Both the position numbers and the translations under genes were made by a program. The notes below the pieces were generated by a model. That model was not told where the DNA came from and did not search any database. It worked only from the letters and a program-made list of their open reading frames with translations. A stretch of DNA of 64,000 bases from Bacillota bacterium (GTDB lineage: Bacteria > Bacillota > Desulfotomaculia > Desulfotomaculales > Desulfallaceae), in NCBI GenBank assembly GCA_023439185.1, contig JAEXOR010000048.1, positions 1 through 64,000 of the forward strand, read 5' to 3'. Positions 33,976-41,412 of the stretch are shown here, in pieces; the first letter of the stretch is position 1; the number at the start of each line of letters is the position of its first letter.

Positions 33976-35139
33976 CTATTCAGCAGACTTTGGTGCCAGG
34001 TGTTTTTTCATTCTGACTACTGACTGCTGACTCCTGATGTTCACCTCACTTTCTTGATCGAAAAAATGGGCCTTGGACATATTAAAGCCCACCCTGACTT
34101 CCTGTCCGGTTTCGGCGCTAAGTTCCGGACTCACCCTGACAACCACCTCCCTACCGGCTATCCTTACATAATGGTAAGTTTCAGCCCCTCTCAATTCGGT
34201 AAACTCCAGCCTCCCGCGCAAAGCACACTCGGGATGGCGGTCCAAAAAATCTCCGCTGCCGCAGAGATGCTCCGCTCTTATCCCCAGGACCACTTTCTGG
34301 TCCAGATACCCCTGCTCTTTTAACTTTTGTCCCCCGACAGTAGGAACAGGCAGCAGGGCGTCGGCCAGCTTGGCAAAAATACAGCCGTTTTGCTCAATAA
34401 TTAAAACTTCCAGAAAGTTCATCCCGGGGCTGCCGAGAAAACCGGCCACAAACATATTGGCCGGGTGGTCATAGATGGATTGCGGGCTGTCAATTTGCTG
34501 GATCAAGCCATCCTTCATCACCACGATTCTGGTGCCCATGGTCATGGCTTCGGTTTGATCATGGGTGACATAAACAAAGGTTGTCCGCAGATTTTTATGG
34601 AGCTTGGCAATTTCTATTCTCATCTGGGTTCTCAACTGCGCATCCAGGTTGGACAGCGGCTCATCCATCAGGAAAACCTTGGGGTTCCTGACAATGGCCC
34701 GTCCCAGGGCCACCCTTTGCCTTTGCCCGCCGGAAAGTTCCTTGGGCCTGCGTTGCAGAAGATCTTCAAGGGCCAGAATCCTGGCCGCTTCCTGCACATT
34801 TTTCCTGATTTCAGCCTTGGATATCTTTCTCAGCTTAAGTCCAAAAGCCATATTGTCATAGACCGATAGATGGGGATAAAGAGCATAATTTTGAAAAACC
34901 ATGGCGATATCCCGGTCCTTGGCAGCCACGTCATTAACCAGCCGGTCATCAATATATAATTCACCGGATGAAATTTCCTCCAGCCCGGCAATCATCCTTA
35001 AAACGGTTGTTTTGCCACAGCCGGAGGGACCTACCAGGATTAAGAATTCTTGATCCTTTATTTCCAGAGAGAAATTCCTGACTGCCGTAACCCTGCCGGG
35101 GTAGGTCTTAGATAGATTTTTCAGATATAAACTCGCCAT
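33976..35139 (-). CDS. ABC transporter ATP-binding protein (MsmX/UgpC type)
   Basis: 387 residues from the ATG at 35139 behind AGGAGGG. Walker A GPSGCGKTT, signature LSGGQRQRVALGRA, Walker B VFLMDEPLSNLD and the switch histidine in VYVTHDQTEA. A TOBE regulatory domain follows from about 235. MsmX-type ATPases energise MalF/MalG-like permeases, which are encoded upstream. The last 22 or so codons are encoded by TCAG-type repeat DNA (34011-34037), so the natural C-terminus has been replaced by a repeat-derived tail. Confidence 0.92.
   Translation of the reverse strand: MASLYLKNLSKTYPGRVTAVRNFSLEIKDQEFLILVGPSGCGKTTVLRMIAGLEEISSGELYIDDRLVNDVAAKDRDIAMVFQNYALYPHLSVYDNMAFGLKLRKISKAEIRKNVQEAARILALEDLLQRRPKELSGGQRQRVALGRAIVRNPKVFLMDEPLSNLDAQLRTQMRIEIAKLHKNLRTTFVYVTHDQTEAMTMGTRIVVMKDGLIQQIDSPQSIYDHPANMFVAGFLGSPGMNFLEVLIIEQNGCIFAKLADALLPVPTVGGQKLKEQGYLDQKVVLGIRAEHLCGSGDFLDRHPECALRGRLEFTELRGAETYHYVRIAGREVVVRVSPELSAETGQEVRVGFNMSKAHFFDQESEVNIRSQQSVVRMKKHLAPKSAE
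34011..34037. repeat. TCAG-type heptamer repeat inside the 3' end of the ATPase gene
   Basis: CTGACTA-CTGACTG-CTGACTC-CTGA: three and a half units of 7 bp. The same word family lies at 9430-9499 and 10780-10860. Confidence 0.75.
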
Positions 35140-35150
35140 CCGCCGCCCTC

Positions 35151-36581
35151 CTATTCGTTGGGGACATTCCTGTCCCCAGAGAAATACCCAGGCTTCAGCA
35201 GGTGTGTCCCCTGACCTTTTTTTGTAACCACGGTTAAAAATATAGAGCTGAATACCAGCAACACCTCCCCGGTCCCGATGACAGGAGGCATTTTTATGAT
35301 CCACAGCAAGGTGGTGCCCAAACTTAAGGCGGCCAGTATGAAAACGCTGCAAAACACTTCAACTTTGAGCAGTTTTTCCTTTAACAGCTTGATCTGGTAA
35401 AGCCCCAGCAAGAACAGCGGCCAACCAAGAAAGATGTTTAAAAACAAGTTCCAGTTCTGGATGGTATTAAGGATATTCAACTGAACTTCTCCTGGCGGCG
35501 CTGCATATCCGGCGCTTTGCATCCCGGTTTGAATCCTATTTTTAATGAGGTCGGCCCAAAATGAAACATCAATCAGTTCATTGGGTATGTTTTCCGGCGG
35601 AATATATAAGGTAAATCTGATTAATTTCCATAGCAGCAGCAACACCGCAACAAGCGCTAATACCTCCGCCATACCAAGCACAAGCCTGGCGGCGTCCCCC
35701 TTGATCATCTCCGACCAATATTTATCCCGGAGTCTCAGGCGGCAGAAATGATCAATACCCCTTATTTTTAGCCTGAGCCAGCCAAAAAGCATCACCATGG
35801 CCACCGTCCCAGCCACGAAATTGCGCAGCAGGTTCTCTTGTTCCATCAGGAGACCCGCGACGTTATAATCGATGATTTTGTAGTTGGCGGGGTCTTGACC
35901 GATGGAAGCCAGAGCCGTTTCCAAAACAGCGGTATTGCGGCCCGTGGTGCCGGCATCCTTTGTTTCCACTGCCAATGACGTTATTCGGGAATCCGCTTCC
36001 AGTTCCAACAGTATTTTCACCGGTATGTACACTGTACCGTAGCCCCGGTCCGTCAGAGTCCCGAGCAGGGACCGGTCGGCCCCGGCCACCCCGGTTATTC
36101 TAAATTCCCGGCCATACAGTTCTATTTTCCGGCCCACCACATTGCAGTTCTGAAAAAGAGCCTGCGCCAGATCTTCATCAATTACGGCGACCGGCTGGTT
36201 TTCCTGTTCGAACGTTAAAAAACAGCCTGAGCGCAGGTTTATTTGCTGGAATTGATCGTACCTGTCATTCACCCCCAGCACCTGAGCCTGACTCTGGTTC
36301 TTTTGATAGGCGGCAGAAGCTGAAGCCTCCATGGCGTAAGCCAGATCATAGTCCCGGAGGTTGTATTGGGTAAGCTGCCTCATATCTTGCAGGGAAAAAG
36401 AGCCTTCTTCCGGCTGATGGGAGTTGCTCAGCCAGGTGGCGGTAATTTTGTTGGTTTTGTGCGGGCCGCCAAGATCCGCCAATTTAGCGGGCAGGGATGA
36501 ACCCAGGACGGTGCTCCAGGTTAAAACCAATAGACCCAGGGCCAGAATAAGATAGGCCGGGGCTGATTGGGCCGGTTTCAA
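35151..36581 (-). CDS. MacB-like periplasmic-core membrane protein without an ATPase
   Basis: 476 residues. An N-terminal helix (about 8-30) is followed by a MacB_PCD-like extracytoplasmic domain to about 255 (segments QVLGVNDRYDQF, INLRSGCFLTFEQENQPVAVIDEDLAQALF, VVGRKIELYGREFRITGVAG). Further helices lie near 260-275, 300-322, 372-392, 405-425 and 435-455. The number of helices and their loops differ from the four-helix MacB/FtsX layout. It is surrounded by importer genes rather than paired with a MacB ATPase. The last 25 codons are encoded by a GGGGACA-type repeat (35160-35216). Role unknown. Confidence 0.7.
   Translation of the reverse strand: MKPAQSAPAYLILALGLLVLTWSTVLGSSLPAKLADLGGPHKTNKITATWLSNSHQPEEGSFSLQDMRQLTQYNLRDYDLAYAMEASASAAYQKNQSQAQVLGVNDRYDQFQQINLRSGCFLTFEQENQPVAVIDEDLAQALFQNCNVVGRKIELYGREFRITGVAGADRSLLGTLTDRGYGTVYIPVKILLELEADSRITSLAVETKDAGTTGRNTAVLETALASIGQDPANYKIIDYNVAGLLMEQENLLRNFVAGTVAMVMLFGWLRLKIRGIDHFCRLRLRDKYWSEMIKGDAARLVLGMAEVLALVAVLLLLWKLIRFTLYIPPENIPNELIDVSFWADLIKNRIQTGMQSAGYAAPPGEVQLNILNTIQNWNLFLNIFLGWPLFLLGLYQIKLLKEKLLKVEVFCSVFILAALSLGTTLLWIIKMPPVIGTGEVLLVFSSIFLTVVTKKGQGTHLLKPGYFSGDRNVPNE
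35160..35216. repeat. GGGGACA-type repeat at the 3' end of the MacB-like gene
   Basis: GGGGACATTCCTGTCCCC (35160-35177) is a small palindrome, followed by AGGTGTGTCCCCTGACC (35200-35216). The latter 17-mer recurs exactly at 44532-44548, just past the other end of the island. Confidence 0.75.
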
Positions 36582-37744
36582 TTTGCCGCCTCCTTCAGAA
36601 CTCTATCCCCGTCCTCCACCGGTTTATTGCTTTGCATCACCACTTCGCCCATCACCATGTCTGTGAGAGCGGACTTTTCATTATCGCTGTCTTCCACATT
36701 GACTGCCACCTTTTGCAAATAGTTCTCCGTACCCAAAGGTCCTTTTCTTGATTCCAGAACGAAGACATAGGAGCCGCTGCTGTCGTCGTAAACCGCGCTG
36801 TTCGGTACCAGGGTGGCGTAAGGCTTTGTTTTTTTGCTTAAATAAATTTCTCCCTTTTCGCCGCCGGTCAGGCCTGCCAGAGACACGTCGACCCACAAAT
36901 CCTTCTCATCCCCGTTGTGCTGGCTGTTCTCAACGATCTTGTCAATTTTTCCCTCGGTTTTTTGATCCCCCAAGGAGAGAATATTAACACTCACCGTATC
37001 TCCGGGTTTGACGTAATCTATCAGATCATTGTCAATGGACACGATCAGCCGGAACCCCTGCCGTAGATCAGCCAATTGAAACAGGGGCAGGGAGTCATTG
37101 GTCATCGACCCTGCGGGGAAATTCAGTTCTGTGATCATGCCGTCCACGGGCGCTGTATACACGCCGTTGTTGGCCACCTGTTTGGCCAGGGTATCCACCT
37201 TTCTGGCCTGTATTTCCAGAGTAAGCTGCATGTCCTCACAGTTTCTTTGCGCGTCTGCCAGGTTCTTTGCGGCATTTTGCAGGTTTACCGCCGTTTCGGC
37301 TTGATTATCAAACAGGTACTTCAGGTTATCGTAATCCCTTTGTTTTTGCGCCTGCTCTTCCCGGGCCCCCGCCAGGGACAGCTGCAGCTGCCGGTAGCGG
37401 GCCTGTTCATCCTGATAATCCGACTTCAGTTCGCTCACGTCCAGGATGATGATGGGCTGGCCTTTGCCAACCCTGTCCCCCGTCTCCACCAGGACATCCT
37501 TTACCGGTAAATTGGAATCAGCGTATTCCTCCCGGGTTGATTTGCCCTCGACCGTCCCTGCACCGAATATTTCTTTGATTAACGTCCCGTTCGCCGGCCG
37601 GACCGTTTGGACTCGGGGCAGAGCAAAGTTATTGATGGTATTGGAGAAGAAAGTTAACCCGATCATCGCCATTAGGAACAGCAGGCTCAACTTTCCGATT
37701 ACTTTTTTTCTTTGCGCATCATCCGCAATTGCTTGATTCGGCAA
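36578..37744 (-). CDS. HlyD/MacA-type membrane-fusion protein
   Basis: About 388 residues from a TTG at 37744 that follows GGGAG at 8 nt; a GTG at 37780 is the alternative. One N-terminal helix (about 18-38), then a half lipoyl motif (VKDVLVETGDRVGKGQPIIIL), a coiled-coil hairpin (about 85-165), the second half NGVYTAPVDGMITELNFPAG and a beta-barrel domain. It overlaps the MacB-like gene by 4 bp, so the two are translationally coupled and probably form one complex. In MacAB exporters these partners expel peptides or antibiotics. Confidence 0.88.
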   Translation of the reverse strand: MPNQAIADDAQRKKVIGKLSLLFLMAMIGLTFFSNTINNFALPRVQTVRPANGTLIKEIFGAGTVEGKSTREEYADSNLPVKDVLVETGDRVGKGQPIIILDVSELKSDYQDEQARYRQLQLSLAGAREEQAQKQRDYDNLKYLFDNQAETAVNLQNAAKNLADAQRNCEDMQLTLEIQARKVDTLAKQVANNGVYTAPVDGMITELNFPAGSMTNDSLPLFQLADLRQGFRLIVSIDNDLIDYVKPGDTVSVNILSLGDQKTEGKIDKIVENSQHNGDEKDLWVDVSLAGLTGGEKGEIYLSKKTKPYATLVPNSAVYDDSSGSYVFVLESRKGPLGTENYLQKVAVNVEDSDNEKSALTDMVMGEVVMQSNKPVEDGDRVLKEAAN

Positions 37745-37800
37745 TTTTCTGTCTCCCTTCCTGACCTGGTGCAGCGACACAAAAGCAAGGCACCAGTTGC

Positions 37801-38703
37801 TCAGCCTTTGATTCCAGAAAGCCGGATCCCTTCCAGCAAGTATTTTTCGGCGTAAAGGAAGTTCAGCAGCACCGGCATCATATACAAAGTGGACGCGGCA
37901 AAGGCCAATCCTTTTTCACCGTCGATGATTCTGGAAAGATAGAGTGAAAGAGGCTGTTTGGCCGCATCCTGTAAAAAAATCAGCGGCTGTTCGACCATGT
38001 TCCAGTGATCGATAAAAACAAGGACGGCCATGGCCGCTATGCCGGCCCTGGACATGGGCACGATGATTTTGAGGAAAACCTGGAGCTGATTGGCTCCGTC
38101 CACCCGGGCCGCTTCAATATAGGAGTCCGGTATTTGCTCCATATACTGTTTTAAAAGAAATACGCCAAAGGTGCTGAAGATGCCGGGAAAGATAATGGAC
38201 CAGTGGCTGTTAAGCAGGCCCAGCTGGCCGGCCATTAAATAATTGGGCACCAGAGTTACTTGAAATGGCATCAGCATTACAATGATATACAAAATAAACA
38301 ATAAATCCCTGCCCCTAAACTTCATTTTGGCAAAGGCATAGGCGGCCAGGGTGGCCACAATCGTTTGCCCAATGACGATAGGGAAGGTAATCAGCACGGA
38401 ATTCCAGAACATGAAAAGAAACTGGGTCTTTTTGATCAGTACGTTATAATACTGCTTCAGCACCACCACGTCGGGTATAAGCTGGAACCGGGCGAAGTGG
38501 TTTGCGGTGTCATCGTTATAGCTGCTTAAATTTTTGTCCGTCACCGGGTCATAATTATGGGCAATTTCCTGTTCACTCATCAATGAATTGGTGACGGTTA
38601 CAGCCAGGGGAAACATGAATATGACAGCCAGGACCAGTAAAACTGTAATATGGAGTATTTTTGTCATCTGACGGTTTCGATTCAACACGTTCATTCCTCT
38701 CAC
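37801..38703 (-). CDS. Carbohydrate ABC transporter permease (MalG type)
   Basis: 300 residues with six predicted membrane helices. The cytoplasmic EAA loop is YIEAARVDGANQLQVFLKIIVP, which docks on the ATPase. It partners the MalF-type permease encoded 14 bp upstream. An 85-bp internal piece (38233-38319) has a diverged duplicate at 41230-41315. Confidence 0.93.
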   Translation of the reverse strand: MRGMNVLNRNRQMTKILHITVLLVLAVIFMFPLAVTVTNSLMSEQEIAHNYDPVTDKNLSSYNDDTANHFARFQLIPDVVVLKQYYNVLIKKTQFLFMFWNSVLITFPIVIGQTIVATLAAYAFAKMKFRGRDLLFILYIIVMLMPFQVTLVPNYLMAGQLGLLNSHWSIIFPGIFSTFGVFLLKQYMEQIPDSYIEAARVDGANQLQVFLKIIVPMSRAGIAAMAVLVFIDHWNMVEQPLIFLQDAAKQPLSLYLSRIIDGEKGLAFAASTLYMMPVLLNFLYAEKYLLEGIRLSGIKG

Positions 38704-38717
38704 CGGTTCTTAGTTTG

Positions 38718-39590
38718 TTAATTAATCATACTGGTGATCTTTCTCTCCACCATAAAAAGCAGTAAAACGACAGCCACGATAAAGGCAGCCATAATGAAGG
38801 CCGCGGAAGTCAATTTTTGGTAATCCAGTGCCATGAACATATTGTTCATGTAGTGCTGCAACATATAGATGCTGCTATGGGGATATTCTCCGGAAATAAG
38901 ATACGTCTCCCGAAACACTTTAAATGAATTGATCATCGAGATAACAAAAACAAAAAAAGTTGTAGGGGTCAAATAAACCAGGGTGATTCGGAAAAACTCC
39001 TGCCGGCGGCTGGCCCCGTCAATCCTGGCCGCTTCGTAATATTCAGCCGGTATATTTTGTAATCCGGCCAGAAACAGGATTACGCTGTAACCAATGTTTT
39101 TCCACAGATAAATCACCAGCACTACAATTCTGGACCAACTGGTTTTCATCCAGTCCACGGGCAGGTAACCCAGGGCATGGAGCAGGGAATTTAAAACGCC
39201 GTTTAAATCAAAGAAAGCCTGCCAGACCAAAACAACCGAGGCTACGGGTACCACCAAAGGAGTGATCATGATGGTGCGAAACAGGTTCCGGCCCTGGATT
39301 TTTTGGTTCAATAACCAGGCCACTCCCAGGGAGAGAATCATATTAAGAGGCACACAGATTAAAGTAAACTTGGCTGTATTCGCCAGAGCTGATAAAAAGC
39401 TCGGGTTTTTTAACAAAGCGTCGTAATTATGTAATCCGACAAAAGTACCGTTAATGGGACTGTCCACCAGGGAATAGTAAAAGCCGGTGACAAACGGGAG
39501 CAAATAGAAAAGAGAAAAACCCAGCAGGCTGGGCCCGAGGAAAAGCCAGGCCAGGCAGCCGTTATTCGTTTTTAATTTTCCAGTTCTCAT
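38718..39590 (-). CDS. Carbohydrate ABC transporter permease (MalF type)
   Basis: 290 residues from the ATG at 39590; the preceding ribosome site is weak, but a 10-codon reading frame ends two bases upstream and may deliver ribosomes (see 39593-39625). Six predicted membrane helices and the EAA loop YYEAARIDGASRRQEFFRITL. First gene of the six-gene operon malF-malG-hlyD-macB-like-msmX-binding protein. Confidence 0.9.
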   Translation of the reverse strand: MRTGKLKTNNGCLAWLFLGPSLLGFSLFYLLPFVTGFYYSLVDSPINGTFVGLHNYDALLKNPSFLSALANTAKFTLICVPLNMILSLGVAWLLNQKIQGRNLFRTIMITPLVVPVASVVLVWQAFFDLNGVLNSLLHALGYLPVDWMKTSWSRIVVLVIYLWKNIGYSVILFLAGLQNIPAEYYEAARIDGASRRQEFFRITLVYLTPTTFFVFVISMINSFKVFRETYLISGEYPHSSIYMLQHYMNNMFMALDYQKLTSAAFIMAAFIVAVVLLLFMVERKITSMIN

Positions 39591-39592
39591 CT

Positions 39593-39625
39593 TTACCACC
39601 CTAACCGTAATGGACCAAGCAACAT
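39593..39625 (-). CDS. Ten-codon leader reading frame created from the copied vanG start
   Basis: The copied vanG leader supplies AAGAGGCGCGGAC and ATG at 39625. The frame then reads MLLGPLRLGW and stops with TAA at 39593, two bases before the malF ATG. Probably a by-product of the promoter duplication, useful through translational coupling rather than through its peptide. Confidence 0.45.
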   Translation of the reverse strand: MLLGPLRLGW

Positions 39626-39770
39626 GTCCGCGCCTCTTTTCGGCAATATAAAAGCCTGTCCGATTCGGCAATTTTCATCTTACCGAAATCAGGCAGGCGA
39701 GGTTGGAATTTCAACTTATCAAAATCTTAATAAATGCTTATGAAGAACTTATTATTTTCTTATGCTGATA
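39623..39770 (-). promoter_or_regulatory. Promoter-leader copy B upstream of the ABC operon
   Basis: Nearly identical to 32394-32541 from the ATG up through the five CTTA words at 39715, 39726, 39737, 39748 and 39759 (11 bp apart). Differences are a few substitutions and one base of length. It places the ABC operon under the same regulator as the vanG ligase. Confidence 0.8.
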
Positions 39771-39789
39771 TAAATATCTGGACTGCAGT

Positions 39790-40015
39790 GACCTTCATCT
39801 GGGTTTTGCCCGGGTGAAATGTGATGACTGCAACCATGAATATCTACTTCCGTTTTCCTGCAAACCTTGAAGCAAGGAGTTTCGTTGGATGATCCTAAAC
39901 CAGGTGCTGTCATAGCTGTGCAGACCTTTGGGGATTTTTTGAATTTCAACCCACACTTGCATATTATCACCATCGATGGCTGTTTTGATCAAGACGACGG
40001 TATGTGGCTAACCGG
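39790..40015 (+). pseudogene. IS91-family transposase remnant
   Basis: Two pieces of a Y2-type transposase in different frames. HLGFARVKCDDCNHEYLLPF (about 39796-39864) matches the N-terminal zinc-binding region; PKPGAVIAVQTFGDFLNF followed by NPHLHIITIDGCF (about 39888-40010) matches the region with the HxH metal motif. The DNA between them in intact elements is missing, and both ends are lost. It marks past mobile-element activity directly upstream of promoter copy B and mutY. Confidence 0.75.
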
Positions 40016-40073
40016 CATGAAATTTACCTGTAAATGCACTATAATTAAAAGAAACCGGAAAATGGAGAAAACG

Positions 40074-41171
40074 ATGGAAAACTTGCAGGCAGCAGAAGAA
40101 ACAAAGGCTGCAGCCGGAACTCTGTTAGAATGGTATCGGAAAAACCAGCGGGATTTGCCCTGGCGACATACGACCGATCCCTATAAAATATGGCTTTCGG
40201 AGATTATGTTGCAGCAGACGCGGGTGGATACGGTCATCCGGTATTACCATCGCTTTCTGGAACGGTTCGGCACCCTCCGGGAGTTGGCAGGAGCTTCCGC
40301 ACAGAATGTGCTGGCTGTGTGGAAAGGCCTGGGCTACTATTCCCGCGCGCTAAATCTTCAAAGAGCGGCACAGCAGGTGATGGAACAATATGACGGGGTA
40401 TTTCCCCGGGACTATGCAGCCATCCGGCAGTTGCCCGGCATCGGAGAGTATACTGCCGGAGCCATTGCCAGTATTGCCTTCAACCAGCCTTATCCCGCCG
40501 TAGATGGCAATGTGCTCCGGGTTATTTGCCGGTTGGAAGGAATCAAGGATGACATTTCCAAGGACCGGACAAAAAAAAGAGTCGCCGCAATCGTCTGTTC
40601 AATCATCCCCAAAGGCCATGCAAGAGACTTCACTCAAGCACTGATGGAGTTGGGTGCCCTTGTATGCATTCCTTTAGCTCCACTCTGCGGCCAATGCCCC
40701 CTGCAATCCTTCTGTGCCGCCTTCAGGACTGGACTGCAGAACGAGCTGCCGGTAAAGAAAAAGAAGGAGGCTCCCCGGGAGGTTCCTTGCTGGGTGGCTG
40801 TCCTGCGGGAAAACGATAAAATACTTCTGGAATACCGGAAAAATGATAGTCTGCTGGGGCAGCTATGGGGACTGCCCATCGCTGAAAAAAAGGGGGACAG
40901 CCCCCCTGCACAACTGCTGGAGAAAAAATATGGGCTGCGGCTGAAAAATGCAAGGAAACTTGGCTCAGCTTCCCATGTCTTTTCCCATCAGGTCTGGAAA
41001 ATGGACGTTTTTACCTTCGCACCGGAGGAACCCATACCCAACAGCGATGTCCTGCATTGGGTGAAGGAGGCAGAGCTGGACCACTATGCCATCCCTACTG
41101 CCTTCCAGCGCGTTCTGAAGCTGCTGTACTCGGACAACGGATGGGAGCAGCTTGAAATCCTCCTGGAATAG
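40074..41171 (+). CDS. mutY: A/G-specific adenine glycosylase MutY
   Basis: 365 residues from the ATG at 40074 (GGAGA six bases upstream); an ATG 12 bp earlier is possible, and any longer frame runs into transposase debris. Removes adenine opposite 8-oxoguanine. The helix-hairpin-helix LPGIGEYTAGAIA and catalytic aspartate in AVDGNVLRV are present, with a 4Fe-4S loop of four cysteines (CIPLAPLCGQCPLQSFC). A NUDIX-like C-terminal domain that checks 8-oxoG starts near 230. Intact, and the only plus-strand gene in the island. Confidence 0.93.
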   Translation: MENLQAAEETKAAAGTLLEWYRKNQRDLPWRHTTDPYKIWLSEIMLQQTRVDTVIRYYHRFLERFGTLRELAGASAQNVLAVWKGLGYYSRALNLQRAAQQVMEQYDGVFPRDYAAIRQLPGIGEYTAGAIASIAFNQPYPAVDGNVLRVICRLEGIKDDISKDRTKKRVAAIVCSIIPKGHARDFTQALMELGALVCIPLAPLCGQCPLQSFCAAFRTGLQNELPVKKKKEAPREVPCWVAVLRENDKILLEYRKNDSLLGQLWGLPIAEKKGDSPPAQLLEKKYGLRLKNARKLGSASHVFSHQVWKMDVFTFAPEEPIPNSDVLHWVKEAELDHYAIPTAFQRVLKLLYSDNGWEQLEILLE

Positions 41172-41229
41172 TGGCGGAGATACACACTGATTTTCCACCG
41201 AATGTGCAACCATTCCGGTGGCACACAGA

Positions 41230-41312
41230 TATTAAATAATTGGGCACCAGGGTTACCTGGAATGGTATCAGCATTACAACGATATACAAAATAAACAATA
41301 AATTCCTACCCC
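41230..41312 (-). pseudogene. malG fragment (duplicate of part of the permease gene)
   Basis: Encodes GRNLLFILYIVVMLIPFQVTLVPNYLI, matching the MalG segment GRDLLFILYIIVMLMPFQVT of the intact permease; DNA identity to 38233-38319 is about 90 percent by eye. On its upstream side it is joined directly to promoter-leader copy C, so malF and the start of malG have been deleted. Confidence 0.85.
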
Positions 41313-41315
41313 TAG

Positions 41316-41412
41316 CAATTTTCAGCTTACCGAAATCAGGCAGGCGAGGTTGGAATTTCAACTTATCAAAATATTAATAAATGCTTATGAAGAACTTATT
41401 ATTTTCTTATGC
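41316..41412 (-). promoter_or_regulatory. Promoter-leader copy C (orphan)
   Basis: Shares about 97 bp with copies A and B, including 11-bp-phased words at 41362, 41373 (ATTA), 41384, 41395 and 41406. Its first bases overlap the end of the carboxypeptidase gene. No intact gene follows it; it points at the malG fragment and runs antisense into mutY. Confidence 0.75.

Noticed and set aside
39867..40073. N-terminal extension of MutY by 69 residues
   Set aside because: The extra residues are IS91 transposase sequence; a ribosome site and the family start point to 40074.
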